DNA of 64,000 bases from CAZOEL01 sp964578835 (GTDB taxonomy: Bacteria; Desulfobacterota; Syntrophobacteria; Syntrophobacterales; Syntrophobacteraceae), in the NCBI GenBank assembly GCA_964578835.1, contig CAZOEL010000010.1, positions 43,553 to 107,552 on the forward strand. The letters run 5' to 3'. A program made the translations under genes and the position numbers. Within the stretch, counting starts at the first letter, position 1, and every line of letters starts with the position of its first letter. Shown here in pieces: positions 18,669 to 31,031 of this stretch. The notes beneath the pieces are model-generated. The model saw nothing but the letters and a program-made list of their open reading frames with translations, ran no database searches and was not told the DNA's origin.

Positions 18669-19544
18669 CTAATGGATCTCTTTAACAAGCCGGCTCAGCT
18701 CTTTCCGGCTGAACGCATACACTTCTCGGCAAAATTCGCAGGTAACCTCGGTAGCTTCTTCCTGTTCGATCAATGAGCTCAGGCTTTCATGCCCCAGGGA
18801 AACCAGAGCATTGATGACTCTTTCCTTGCTACAGGAGCACTTGAACGAAAGCGACCGCTTCTCAAAAAGATCGAAGGCAATTTCAGAGAAAATGAGATCG
18901 AGCAATTCTTCGGGCGTCTTGCCGCTGCGCAGCAGTTCGGTTATGGGCGGCATTGCCTGAATCTGCTCGGTCAATCGGTTGATCACCTCATCATCGGAGG
19001 GCGGAAGCGACTGGATCAGAAACCCGCCTGCAGCCGATACCCCTCCACTGGCTTCGACATAGACGCCCAGGCCAACGGCTGAAGGAATCTGCTCGGACTC
19101 GGTCAGGTAAAATGCCAGATCCGAGGCAATCTCACTGGTATAGAGCTGCACCGTTCCGCTGTAGGGCTCCTTCAGACGGAGATCTTTGGTTACGGTGAGC
19201 AGCCCCGCTCGGCCAAGGGCTCCTGCGACATCGAGTTTGCCTTCACGAAGCGGTAGATCGGCGCTGCGCTCTCCTACCGTACCTCGGACCGTGCCGTCGC
19301 TGTCCGCCTCCACCACGATTTTCCTCAGAGGACCGTTTCCTTCAAATTTGAGCCCTACCCGCTGGCCGGTTTTTAGAAGCGCCCCCATCAGCGCGCCTCC
19401 CGTGAGAGCGCGCCCCAGGGCGGCTATGGCAGTGGGTGAAGTCCCCTGTTTCCAGCACACTTCGTCGACAAGCCGTGTAGTCACGCAGGCTAGACCACGG
19501 ATATGGCCCTTTCTGGTAACGGCTCGAACCAGATAATCTTCCAT
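18669..19544 (-). CDS. hslO: Hsp33 redox-regulated chaperone
   Basis: 291 residues from ATG 19544, preferred because GAGGTG is spaced 6 bases upstream. A GTG nine bases earlier is also in frame. The N-terminal substrate-binding domain includes AIAALGRALTGGALMG and FEGNGPLRKIVVEAD. The C-terminal redox switch has the four zinc-binding cysteines as CSC near residue 235 and CEFC near 270. The cytoplasmic holdase is activated by oxidation and unfolding. It is convergent with mgtC. Confidence 0.95.
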   Translation of the reverse strand: MEDYLVRAVTRKGHIRGLACVTTRLVDEVCWKQGTSPTAIAALGRALTGGALMGALLKTGQRVGLKFEGNGPLRKIVVEADSDGTVRGTVGERSADLPLREGKLDVAGALGRAGLLTVTKDLRLKEPYSGTVQLYTSEIASDLAFYLTESEQIPSAVGLGVYVEASGGVSAAGGFLIQSLPPSDDEVINRLTEQIQAMPPITELLRSGKTPEELLDLIFSEIAFDLFEKRSLSFKCSCSKERVINALVSLGHESLSSLIEQEEATEVTCEFCREVYAFSRKELSRLVKEIH

Positions 19545-19628
19545 ACCGAACACCTCAATCCCGAATCAAATAGCTCTCACTCTAACGGCTGGCTTCCGGA
19601 TGAGCGTTGGAAGTCAGAATTCAATTTT

Positions 19629-19870
19629 AATCGCTACCCGGAAGCTTGAAAAGCATGCCCCTACAAATGCCAACTTCTGGGAGTCTTATAGCAAACCCCT
19701 CCAGGGGCGAGAAACCTTTTTCAAACAACATTCCTGCCGTGCCGCGTAAGCGATTCATTGTCCTTGGAGCACTCAATGCCGTATCAAAGGAAGTCCTCAC
19801 CGTAACCAATGAGATATACATATGCCCAAAGCATATGTCAGCGTCGATTCCGTTCCTCTCGTAAAATAGC
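19629..19870 (+). pseudogene. Possible remnant of an IS630-type transposase
   Basis: One frame contains RFIVLGALNAVSKEVLTVTN, followed by EIYI. It resembles the segment before the second catalytic Asp region of IS630/DDE transposases (RF.VLGALNA...). The surrounding frame is broken and no full-length transposase or terminal repeats are seen. It is treated as a decayed fragment. Confidence 0.35.
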
Positions 19871-19905
19871 GCTAAAAAACGCTTCGGAGAAGTGAAAGGA
19901 TACGA

Positions 19906-20094
19906 CTTAAGGCAACTCACAAGAAATAACCTACCAGGAACACGGGCGTCATTCCGGCATGTTTCTAGCCGGAATCCAGCTCAGCGCCATGCTCTCTCGT
20001 GTGGATGGATTCCGGCTTAAAGACTGCCGGAATGACGCGGTGGGTATTTATACACCGCTCCATGCCGGTAGGTTATTTGTTGTGAGTTGCCTAA
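19906..20094. repeat. Miniature inverted-repeat element (CTTAAGGCAACTCAC family)
   Basis: The left end, starting CTTAAGGCAACTCAC (19906-19934), is matched by an inverted right end (20067-20094) with one mismatch and one indel. Nested inside is a second inverted pair around GTCATTCCGGC and GCCGGAATGAC. A further left end is at 63944-63973, running out of the window. It has no coding capacity, so it looks like a non-autonomous mobile repeat. Confidence 0.75.
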
Positions 20095-20186
20095 GGCTTG
20101 AAGAGGTAGAGAAAGAGCTCGTTGTCTGTCAGCTAGCGCAGACGCGCCGGAGGGTTGAGGATAAAAAGAACGCTAAATGCGAGGCG

Positions 20187-21281
20187 TCAATAGCGCAAAA
20201 GGGCGGCTGCATCGCCGACCTTGGTAAGACCCTTAATGGAATCTACAAAGTTGACATCTGCTCCCGTGAGTTCTGCATGACGCACAAGCTGATTCACCAA
20301 ATCCACCTCTATGACATCATCTTTGCCGCAGTAGAGACACTTGTCATGTCTACCTGCGGAGACGTTTTCGCACTCCCGGCACATAGCGCCCGTGATCTGC
20401 GCATCCCGAGTGATGACCATGCTCTCAACCCGGCCATTGAGCACCGCTACAAGAACATCTTTTGCTCCAACTGCCGCGGGACCGCCCGAGAAGTATTCAT
20501 CCTTTATGCGCTTCCACAGGTCGCGCTCGTTCTCCCTTTCATCTTCGAAGAAGAGCTCGTAGGCTTCATCGACCAGCTCATTCGTCGGAGAATTGAGATC
20601 TGCAGGTTTTTCTCCTACGACCTTTTCCGAAAGCTCTTGGCTCAGCTCCTCCTGGATCTCTCGGATCGTTTCCCTGGCGCCGAGTAAGATGATGCGCTTG
20701 AAGGATTCCTCCCGGTCGAGCTGCTCGAGCGATGCCGCCACATCCTTGGCATAATGGAGAAGCTCCTTTTCCCGCCTCCTGGAATACCGCTTCTGGGACC
20801 AGCCTCCCTTTTTGACTCTGTTTTTGATGTTGCCCTTGATCTTGTCCATAAGCTCGGCAGACTCGGCCGCAACCAGATAGATCTGGGTCTCTTTATTGTC
20901 TGCAACCACAAGGACGAACTTCTCGTACTCCTCCTGGAGCTCGGCAAGAGGGCGAATGTAAGGAGTGACGCCAAGTCGAAGCACGTCCGGCACTTTCACG
21001 TCTACATGGTAGCCGCGCACAAAATCAAGCACGTAGGATGCAAATACACATACCCCTTGGCTCTCATTAGGAGGGTTCTCTTCAAGCCACTTCCGTATTA
21101 TACTGTAGCTCTGCTCGAAGTGTGTCGTCTCATCCGATTCATCATCGAGCATTGCACGGATGGTGTCCGCCCGGGCCTCTATCGCTCTAAATCCTTCCTG
21201 CCCCGTGAAGTAGGCGGAAACGAAAGCCTGTTCCGGTCCAGAGAGCTCCGCCAGGGAGCGCAGGTTGATGTCGTGCAGCAT
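20187..21281 (-). CDS. Bacterial eRF1-like (Vms1/VLRF1-type) release factor homologue
   Basis: 364 residues from ATG 21281, with GAGGAAGA upstream. The N-terminal domain (about 1-115) is followed by an RNase H-like middle domain (KFVLVVADNKETQIYLV) with the loop KKGGWSQKRYSRRRE at 157-171. The GGxxQ in that loop (Gln about 163) sits where eRF1 has GGQ and Vms1 has GG.Q. The C-terminal domain is L7Ae-like with an embedded zinc ribbon (CREC near 304 and CLYC near 320). Such bacterial proteins are predicted peptidyl-tRNA hydrolases in ribosome rescue. Two unknown genes lie upstream on the same strand. The specific activity is inference. Confidence 0.75.
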   Translation of the reverse strand: MLHDINLRSLAELSGPEQAFVSAYFTGQEGFRAIEARADTIRAMLDDESDETTHFEQSYSIIRKWLEENPPNESQGVCVFASYVLDFVRGYHVDVKVPDVLRLGVTPYIRPLAELQEEYEKFVLVVADNKETQIYLVAAESAELMDKIKGNIKNRVKKGGWSQKRYSRRREKELLHYAKDVAASLEQLDREESFKRIILLGARETIREIQEELSQELSEKVVGEKPADLNSPTNELVDEAYELFFEDERENERDLWKRIKDEYFSGGPAAVGAKDVLVAVLNGRVESMVITRDAQITGAMCRECENVSAGRHDKCLYCGKDDVIEVDLVNQLVRHAELTGADVNFVDSIKGLTKVGDAAALLRY

Positions 21282-21358
21282 CGTCTCTTCCTCTAGCAGC
21301 TCAGATTTACTGCTCGTTTATAAGAGGGAATATCGCCCCTTGCCAAGTTCCTGCGGGA

Positions 21359-21853
21359 TCAGAAGAACTTCTCTATCCCGTCATCTTTTGCTTTTCCTGC
21401 CCTGGGTCTCATCTTTACGATCGGCTCTTCCACGGATTCCAGGTAGCCGTCATCTTTTAGGCGCTGCAGCGCACTATCCAGCGCCGCATCGTCCGCGATT
21501 CCGGTCATCTCCTTCAAAGATTGCCAGTCTTTGAGCCGTAGCTTTTCCGGAGTGCAACTGTAAGTCATTACGACCATGTAGGTCTTGAAGATCTCATCGG
21601 GCATCTTCGAGAGCTTTCCGCTCACAAGAAGATCGCAAAGATCGAGAAAAAGCTCGGACGGCTTTTCATTCAGGTGAGCGATGTCCGCAGAGTAGCTTTG
21701 AACCAGCTCGATCACACGCGTCTTGAATGCCATTGCCGGGGTGTGAGCGAGAATACCAATGTCGATTTGCATCTTCATCTTTTCAGTAAAAGAATCGATT
21801 TGTGCCGGTACAGGCTTGACCGGGATCTTAACAGGCGTAGTTGTAAGCCTCAT
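21359..21853 (-). CDS. Hypothetical protein, upstream neighbour of the eRF1-like gene
   Basis: 164 residues from ATG 21853, with GAAAGAG upstream. The TTG one codon earlier is in frame but less likely. The product is soluble and mostly helical. The C-terminal half (LKDWQSLKEMTGIADDAAL, then ALQRLKDDGYL) looks like a winged-helix-like fold, followed by a basic tail. No family is recognised. It lies 77 bases upstream of the eRF1-like gene on the same strand and 32 bases after the next gene's stop, so the three probably form one operon. Confidence 0.65.
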   Translation of the reverse strand: MRLTTTPVKIPVKPVPAQIDSFTEKMKMQIDIGILAHTPAMAFKTRVIELVQSYSADIAHLNEKPSELFLDLCDLLVSGKLSKMPDEIFKTYMVVMTYSCTPEKLRLKDWQSLKEMTGIADDAALDSALQRLKDDGYLESVEEPIVKMRPRAGKAKDDGIEKFF

Positions 21854-21885
21854 CAAAGACTCTCTTTCCAGGAATTCACGACCCT

Positions 21886-22359
21886 TTAGGATTTGCTGTC
21901 GAGCAGCTTAGCTGCTTCGCTCTTTGCCTTTTCCATGAGTTCCGATTCGTCGATCCTTCCATGGACGAAGTCGCTCCAGGCGGCGAAGCCGTTGAAAAAG
22001 CACAAGTTAAGCTCCGATTCAGAGCAAACCCTCTTGTATATTTTGTTTGCAAGCTTTGCGCGCTGACTTCTCGTATTATCCTCTGAGCTTGTCCTCTCTT
22101 CTTCCCTGGCGACAACGGTGTACTTCGAGAAGGCATCCCTGAGCTCATTCAATTCCTTTCGAGCCCGTTCCGAAAGCTCGGAATCCTCTATTCTTCCGTC
22201 CACATAGTCGCGCCAGGCAGTGGAATTCTCGAAAGAGCAGACCTCGACTCCGTTTTCCTCGCATGCCCTGCAGTAGATCTTTTTGGCAGTAATCACCCGA
22301 TCCGCTTCCGCATCCATTGGAAGCTCCCGCGCGACCGCCGCCGTGCATTCATCGTTCAT
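21886..22359 (-). CDS. Unknown protein with two AWxDYVxGxIxExEL repeats
   Basis: 157 residues containing two copies of a roughly 50-residue module. The first (about 24-73) has AKKIYCRACEENG, AWRDYVDGRIEDSEL and RARKEL. The second (about 104-155) has ANKIYKRVCSESE, AWSDFVHGRIDESEL and KAKSEA. Each module has a Cys pair (C-x7-C) before a short helix. A paralogue of the same length with the same two modules lies at 26521-27006. No known family is recognised. It is soluble and charged. It is the first gene of a likely operon with the unknown gene and the eRF1-like gene. Confidence 0.65.
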   Translation of the reverse strand: MNDECTAAVARELPMDAEADRVITAKKIYCRACEENGVEVCSFENSTAWRDYVDGRIEDSELSERARKELNELRDAFSKYTVVAREEERTSSEDNTRSQRAKLANKIYKRVCSESELNLCFFNGFAAWSDFVHGRIDESELMEKAKSEAAKLLDSKS

Positions 22360-22843
22360 GGCTTTCTCCTGTATGAGTCGTTGAAAGATTTCTCCAATTG
22401 CTCTGCCAGTCTTTCACACTAACCCTTGCAGCAGTTCATGAAAATAAGGTATTCCACGTATAATTGCAGGAAAAGTTGGTATTTTTGCTCTGATGTCAAG
22501 ATGGCGTCTTCCCCTCTGCTCCTCAGTCTTATTCACCAGCTACTACAGCCCTGTAGCGAAAAATACAGCTTCTTCTCCGGTTGCGCGGCTCTCCGGGCAT
22601 CCTCATCATATCAGATTAGAGTGCCTTGCACCTTTTCCGGGGCATCGCGAGAGCTCTTTCGCATGGAAAGTTGCGACTCGAGTTGCAGCTCGCATCTTGC
22701 TTTCCTCCATTGTGGAGTTGCTCTCCTAGTTTACTTTCTCCGCGCCAGCCCTGGAAAACGGCGCAAATGCAGCATTCCATTGAGGCGACTGGATTCCTAT
22801 CCGGTACGCGCAGTCCAACCCAAACTATCAGGAGACATGAACC
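22360..22843. other. Intergenic stretch upstream of csbD
   Basis: 484 bases between divergent genes. No gene is supported. Open frames on both strands are short, overlap each other and have no ribosome site. Confidence 0.4.
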
Positions 22844-23041
22844 ATGAACTGGGACCGAGTCGAAGGAAACTGGAAACAATTAAAGGGAAAGGTAAGAGAG
22901 AAGTGGGGCAAGCTCACCGACGATGATTTTGATGTCATCGCTGGAAAGCGTGAGAACATGATCGGAAAGATCCAGGAGCGCTACGGTATTGCGCGAGACC
23001 AGGCGGAAAAGGAGCTCAAAGAGTGGGAAAGCTCAGTGTAG
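22844..23041 (+). CDS. CsbD family general-stress protein
   Basis: 65 residues, starting MNWDRVEGNWKQLKGKVREK, which is the CsbD signature. It continues with KWGKLTDDDFDVIAGKREN and GKIQERYGIARDQAE. The length and charge (very hydrophilic, helical) fit the family. CsbD proteins are induced in stress in many bacteria, with no known biochemical activity. GGAG precedes the ATG. Its neighbours (BON protein, DUF1328 membrane protein) form a common envelope-stress cluster. Confidence 0.93.
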   Translation: MNWDRVEGNWKQLKGKVREKWGKLTDDDFDVIAGKRENMIGKIQERYGIARDQAEKELKEWESSV

Positions 23042-23136
23042 AGGCTTTCACACAGATGAGGACACAACTAAAACCCGTTCAGCCGAGTCCATAGGACTAT
23101 CGCTTTTTACGGCTGACCTGAAAGGATGACCTTAAA

Positions 23137-23454
23137 GTGAAAAGATATCTGGTTACAAAAACTCTTCTAATGGTGCTGGTGCTGACTGCGGCCTCGTTCG
23201 CTCTCTCTTTTGCCGCTCAAACCGACAAGGGACCGCTGGACGATACGGCGATCACTTCGGCAGTAAAGGCAAAGCTTGCAAAGGATGTGGCGCTGAAAAG
23301 CATTGCGACAATCGAGGTCAATGCGACAAACGGTGTCGTGACGCTGGCCGGTGAAGTGCCGAGCGCCAAAGAGAAAGAGGCCGCAGAAACCGTCGCCAAG
23401 AGCGTGGATGGTGTAGAGAGCGTCAAGAACAATCTGCAGGTGAAGCCGAAATAG
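23137..23454 (+). CDS. Periplasmic BON-domain protein
   Basis: 105 residues from a GTG start, with AAAGGA about 10 bases upstream. A signal peptide occupies about residues 1-27 (LLMVLVLTAASFALSFAAQ). One BON domain follows: DTAITSAVKAKLAKDVALKS, then IEVNATNGVVTLAGEVPS and the closing VDGVESVKNNLQV. BON domains bind phospholipid or peptidoglycan-associated partners, and OsmY-like proteins act in osmotic and envelope stress. It is the second gene of the CsbD-BON-DUF1328 cluster. Confidence 0.92.
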   Translation: MKRYLVTKTLLMVLVLTAASFALSFAAQTDKGPLDDTAITSAVKAKLAKDVALKSIATIEVNATNGVVTLAGEVPSAKEKEAAETVAKSVDGVESVKNNLQVKPK

Positions 23455-23479
23455 GGCCGAAGAACGAGGGCAATGCAGG

Positions 23480-23650
23480 ATGCTTTCCTGGGCTTTGATG
23501 TTTCTGATCGTAGCGATCATTGCTGGAGTGTTCGGATCCGGAGTGATGGTCGGCGCGGTCGCCTGGATCGCTAAAGTTCACTTTTTACTTTTTCTCATTG
23601 CCTTCGTGGTAGCGCTGATAATAGGCCGGAGAGTACTGCCGGTGAGTTGA
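23480..23650 (+). CDS. DUF1328 small membrane protein
   Basis: 56 residues starting MLSWALMFLIVAIIAGVFGS, with two transmembrane helices (about 3-20 and 34-50) around a Gly-rich turn, ending RRVLPVS. The sequence and length match the DUF1328/YtjA family of stress-associated inner-membrane peptides. It starts 25 bases after the BON gene stop. A weak ribosome site (GCAGG) precedes the ATG. The function is unknown, but it occurs widely next to CsbD and BON genes. Confidence 0.85.
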   Translation: MLSWALMFLIVAIIAGVFGSGVMVGAVAWIAKVHFLLFLIAFVVALIIGRRVLPVS

Positions 23651-23819
23651 TAGGGCAAAAAGAAATTTTATACTGTAAACGGGTCTGATTTGGACTTCCA
23701 TATGACGCCTTGGGGGCGTGGGCGTCCCGCCCGCGGATGAGGCGGCCAGGATGGCCGCGCTCCCGGGGAAAGTCCAGTTTTCATGCGCCCGCAGTATAAC
23801 GAAATCGAAAGGAAAATGT

Positions 23820-24128
23820 ATGCAAGAGGAAAAATCGAATGTGGGTCTTGGAGTCAACGTTGGAGTCGACGTCAACCTCCAGGGTCTGGAAAGCGCAGTC
23901 GGTATGCTGACAAACGCTCTGAAGCAAACCGGGGACACCGCCACCCAGTTGATCGGCGATGCGGTGCGAAAGATCCGTGAAGCCGGAGCCCCGAAGCTCA
24001 AGGAAGCGAGCCAGGGGGGAGACAGCAAGGTCAAGAATGCTTACGAGCGTACCGTCTCGGAACTTCAGAAAGCCAGGGATAAGGGCAACGAGGAAGCAAA
24101 AAAGCTTCTCTCGGAAATGGGCCAGTGA
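23820..24128 (+). CDS. Small hydrophilic protein, unknown
   Basis: 102 residues from ATG 23820, with AAAGGA 7 bases upstream. Longer in-frame readings lack a ribosome site and cross a GC-rich repeat-like stretch. The start MQEEKSNVGLGVNVGVDVNL is followed by a long charged helix region (VSELQKARDKGNEEAKKLLSE). It has no signal peptide and no known domain. Its position after CsbD, BON and DUF1328 suggests another stress-cluster protein. Confidence 0.6.
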   Translation: MQEEKSNVGLGVNVGVDVNLQGLESAVGMLTNALKQTGDTATQLIGDAVRKIREAGAPKLKEASQGGDSKVKNAYERTVSELQKARDKGNEEAKKLLSEMGQ

Positions 24129-24477
24129 TCTGCCGATCAAAGGATGCACAACGAGGCTGACGGCGAGGAAAACCGGGACGGAGAGAGCCATAACCGCTTC
24201 TAAAACTGCGGAGAGGAAGGTCCCACGGAAAAGCCGGCGGGGAAAAGGTGAGTGCTCCCGTCAAAACTATCTGCATGGGCGCACTCACCATCGACTTCTG
24301 TATAATGCGATCCGTCTTTCCTTTCGAATGCTTGCTCTGCGCGTTAGCCTCACTAACAAAATACACCTTTTTCCAATTAAAATTACAGGATCAACACTAT
24401 TCATTCTTTTGAAAAATATCGGTAAGCATAGGGCAAGCTCAAGAATCTTCATCGGACAGGAGAAAAGGAGGGAAGCT
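24129..24477. other. Intergenic stretch
   Basis: 349 bases without a supported gene, AT-rich from about 24290. It ends in a strong ribosome site that sets the start of the next gene. Confidence 0.4.
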
Positions 24478-24759
24478 TTGCTCGAGCTCATGCCAACTGC
24501 AAGCGGCACAACGACAGGCGCAGGCGCTGTTTGTCGAAATGTTTTTTGCAGGCGCTACGGCACATGCCTCGACTATGCCATCAAGAAGGAGTGGAACGGT
24601 TTTTCCTGTGAGAAGTGCAACAGCTTCGAGCTTCTGGAGCTCGATGAGAACGAATGGAGGGAGGACTACTCGAGATGCCGGACCCTCCTGTCCTTTGTCA
24701 AGCACTCCAGTCTGAAGCTCAATGTGAATGACACGAATACCAGCGTCAAAGCAAGATAG
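24478..24759 (+). CDS. Small Cys-rich (zinc-binding?) protein with TTG start
   Basis: 93 residues. The TTG at 24478 is chosen because AAAGGAGGG (24464-24472) sits 5 bases upstream. The in-frame ATG at 24490 has no site of its own. The core CRNVFCRRYGTCLDYAIKKE, then W-N-G-F-SCEKC, has five cysteines in the order C-x4-C-x5-C and C-x2-C. This suggests a small zinc or metal site. The C-terminus is acidic then basic. I have a faint recollection of this type in delta-proteobacteria but no function to assign. Confidence 0.55.
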   Translation: MLELMPTASGTTTGAGAVCRNVFCRRYGTCLDYAIKKEWNGFSCEKCNSFELLELDENEWREDYSRCRTLLSFVKHSSLKLNVNDTNTSVKAR

Positions 24760-24939
24760 AGGAACAGCCGGCGCCCGAGATGATCCCTCCACCCCTTTAG
24801 GCAGTCTTTATTCTTAAAGTTTCATAAGCCATCGTTCGGACAGAGGCAATTTAGGCCAAGAGCCGCCCGCCATGTCTCGGATGGCCCTGACAGTAATGCA
24901 CGTGTTCCATTCATCGCTAGAAAGGTTGGAGTCGCACGG

Positions 24940-26481
24940 GTGGCTACAGAAATATCAGATTGTAAGAGAGTGCTGGTTGTGGACGATGACCCCTGGGTGT
25001 GTGAGACAATCCGTGAGGTCCTGGCGTCCTGTGGCTATGATCCCTTTACATGTACGGACTCAGGAGTAGCCTCGGGGGCCGTTAACAGACAGAGCTTCGA
25101 TCTTGCTTTTCTCGATGTAGAGATGCCCGAGGCGAACGGCATCAAGCTCGCCTTGCGCATGAAGTCCGCAAACCCCCTTTGCCGCATTGTTCTCATGACT
25201 GGCTTCGCTTCCCTGGAGATGAGCATTGAGGTGGCGAAAAGCGGGGAGATGGATTACCTAAGAAAGCCATTCAGCCCGACGGAAGTAGGCTTTCTCTTAA
25301 AGAGGCTCTCCGGGATGAAAGCCACTTTAGGGCAGGCCGAAATGAGCAAAGAGGGCTATCAGCGCATGGTGCAAAACGCTCCCATGCTCGCGTTAAAGAT
25401 GGGACCTCACCTCGACCTTCAATTCGTCAATGAAGCATGCTTTCCACTGCTCGGCTTTAGCCCTCAGGAGGCCATGAGCACCCCCAACTGGATTTTCGAG
25501 AGGATCTATGGTGAAGACTTGAGTCGATTGAGCAAATTCATTCAATCGGCTTTTGAGTCAGACCATGCTTCCTTTTCGACAGAATGCCGCCTGGCGCACC
25601 GGGACGGTCGCCCGATCCATTTCTTCATGAAATGTGTTCCCTACCCCGAAAATAGATCCGGTCGCCGCGCAGAGTGCGTCGACATCATGGCCATTGATAT
25701 CACGGAGAGGGTCCAGATGGAGAGGACCCTCTTGAAGCAGGAAAAGCTCAAGACTCTCGGCTCCATTGCAGCCGAACTCGCCCATGAGATCCGAAACCCT
25801 CTCGTTTCCATAGGAGGCTTTGCAAAGTGTCTCAAAAAGAGAGCTCCTGAGGCGCCGGAAGCGGACATCATCGTGCGGGAAGTGAAGCGGCTCGAGGAGC
25901 TCCTCGGAAGAATAAGAAGCTACCTGAGACCAAATCCCAAAACCGCCGGAGAATGCTCGATCAATGAAGTGGTCAGGAACTGCATCGATTTGCTCGCTCC
26001 GGAGATTAATGGCAAAGAGGTCAAGTGCCGCATGGAGCTCGATGAGGGCATCCCGGTAGTCACACTGAATTCCGACATCCTTACCCAAGTCTGCATTAAC
26101 TTGATCCGAAATGGACTCGATGCCTCCGGCAACAAGAAAGAGATAGTGATAAGGACATTTCAGAGCAAAGCCAATCTCCACATAGATTTCGTAAATGAGA
26201 ACAACGGCAAGCCGATGAAAAGCCCCGAGCTTCTCTTTCTTCCCCTGGAGAAGGGGGGCGAGAGCATAGGGCTCCCCCTCTCCCACAAGCTTCTTGAGAA
26301 CATGGGAGGATTCCTTTCCTTCGAAGAAAAGGAGAAACATGTCGTATTCACCGTATTGGTTCCCAAAGAAGCCCATCCCATAAAGCCGATCGAGAAGACC
26401 GGGAAAAACCTGTCGCAGGAGCGGGAGGTCTTTTCATCTTTCGGCCAACAGCCGGCATCCCTTGCAGTTCAGAATCCATAG
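24940..26481 (+). CDS. Receiver-PAS-histidine kinase
   Basis: 513 residues from a GTG start with GGAG 10 bases upstream. The N-terminal receiver (about 8-122: VLVVDDDPW, acceptor Asp59 in FLDVEMPEANG) is followed by a PAS domain (about 140-260) and HisKA with AAELAHEIRNPL (His282). The ATPase domain is visibly reduced: the N-box NLIRNGLDASG is present, but the G-box appears as GGESIGLPLSHKLLENMGG and the central DxGxG motif is replaced by FVNENNGKP. It may therefore be a poor kinase or act as a phosphotransfer component. The unknown repeat gene lies 39 bases downstream, followed by the large hybrid kinase. Confidence 0.9.
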   Translation: MATEISDCKRVLVVDDDPWVCETIREVLASCGYDPFTCTDSGVASGAVNRQSFDLAFLDVEMPEANGIKLALRMKSANPLCRIVLMTGFASLEMSIEVAKSGEMDYLRKPFSPTEVGFLLKRLSGMKATLGQAEMSKEGYQRMVQNAPMLALKMGPHLDLQFVNEACFPLLGFSPQEAMSTPNWIFERIYGEDLSRLSKFIQSAFESDHASFSTECRLAHRDGRPIHFFMKCVPYPENRSGRRAECVDIMAIDITERVQMERTLLKQEKLKTLGSIAAELAHEIRNPLVSIGGFAKCLKKRAPEAPEADIIVREVKRLEELLGRIRSYLRPNPKTAGECSINEVVRNCIDLLAPEINGKEVKCRMELDEGIPVVTLNSDILTQVCINLIRNGLDASGNKKEIVIRTFQSKANLHIDFVNENNGKPMKSPELLFLPLEKGGESIGLPLSHKLLENMGGFLSFEEKEKHVVFTVLVPKEAHPIKPIEKTGKNLSQEREVFSSFGQQPASLAVQNP

Positions 26482-26520
26482 AGAAAATTCGAGAGAAAGA
26501 GTCCAACAAAGGAGACGCTA

Positions 26521-27006
26521 ATGAACAACGTTGAGACAACAACTCTCACGCTACCTCAGCAGTTCGAGCTTTTATCGGTTACCGACGAGAGAGTGGCGCT
26601 GGCAAGTCGGGCTTTGTCCAAAACCTGTGTGGAAAAGGGCATCAAGGTTTCTTCATGGCGTGAGTTTGGCGCGTGGTGCGACTATGTGGAAGGAAAAATA
26701 AATGAGCCCCAGCTCACGGAAGGTGCAAGAAGGGAGCTCGAGAGACATTCCGAAAGCTTCGGGAAGTATGTTCTGCTCGAGAGCGAAGCTCCTCCCTCGG
26801 CAATCTCCGATATCGAGAAGAGAAAGCGAGCCAAGAGGGCAAAGAAGATCTACGCAAACATTTGCCGCAATACGGGACTCACCCTTTGCTTTTTTCACAA
26901 CTTCTCTGCCTGGAGCGACTTTGTATCGGGAAAGATAGACGAGTTGGAGTTCTTACACCGGGTCGCCGCCGAAACGAGCAAGATGAGCGAAGAGGATCAG
27001 CCATAG
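26521..27006 (+). CDS. Unknown protein with two AWxDYVxGxIxExEL repeats (paralogue)
   Basis: 161 residues. It is a paralogue of the protein at 21886-22359. The first module (about 27-78) has ALSKTCVEKGIKV and AWCDYVEGKINEPQL. The second (about 106-155) has AKKIYANICRNTG, CFFHNFSAWSDFVSGKIDEL. It follows a sensor kinase by 39 bases on the same strand and is probably co-transcribed with it. The family is not recognised. Being next to a kinase here and next to an eRF1-like protein at the other locus suggests a small regulatory or adaptor domain, which is inference only. Confidence 0.7.
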   Translation: MNNVETTTLTLPQQFELLSVTDERVALASRALSKTCVEKGIKVSSWREFGAWCDYVEGKINEPQLTEGARRELERHSESFGKYVLLESEAPPSAISDIEKRKRAKRAKKIYANICRNTGLTLCFFHNFSAWSDFVSGKIDELEFLHRVAAETSKMSEEDQP

Positions 27007-27334
27007 GGTCACACCCGATTCCAAGTGGAGTTTTGCTGAAACGAGTAAAATTTCGCCGCCATCTTTCGTCGGGCCGGAGGCTCTTCATAGAAAACTCGGA
27101 ATAGACATTATGTGGCATCTCGAGATGCTGCTTCACGTCTCCCGCAAGTTCGCTCACTTTGGTCCTGATCCCTCTGTCATTCCATTGGGCGCTATGAATG
27201 AGGATGCTTTCGAACCTACAGCAAATACCTTCTTCCCATTCCTCACTCTCTGCATTCCTGAATCCAATTTCTTTGCTATAATCCAATACACCGTATGGTT
27301 TTATTATCTTAAAGCACTGTGAAGAGGGCTGTAC
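27007..27334. other. Gap before the large hybrid kinase
   Basis: 328 bases with no supported gene. AT content rises towards 27300, where a promoter for the kinase could lie. Confidence 0.35.
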
Positions 27335-30982
<3,648 letters not shown>

Positions 30983-31031
30983 AAGCCGGTGATCGGGTGA
31001 ATCGGTAAAAACGGGAGAAGGGAAGCGGGGG

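Noticed and set aside
23700..23775. GC-rich word pair GGCGTCCCGCCCGC and GGCCGCGCTCCC before the 102-residue gene
   Set aside because: It resembles a common intergenic repeat type but no second copy was found in the window, so it is not listed as a repeat.
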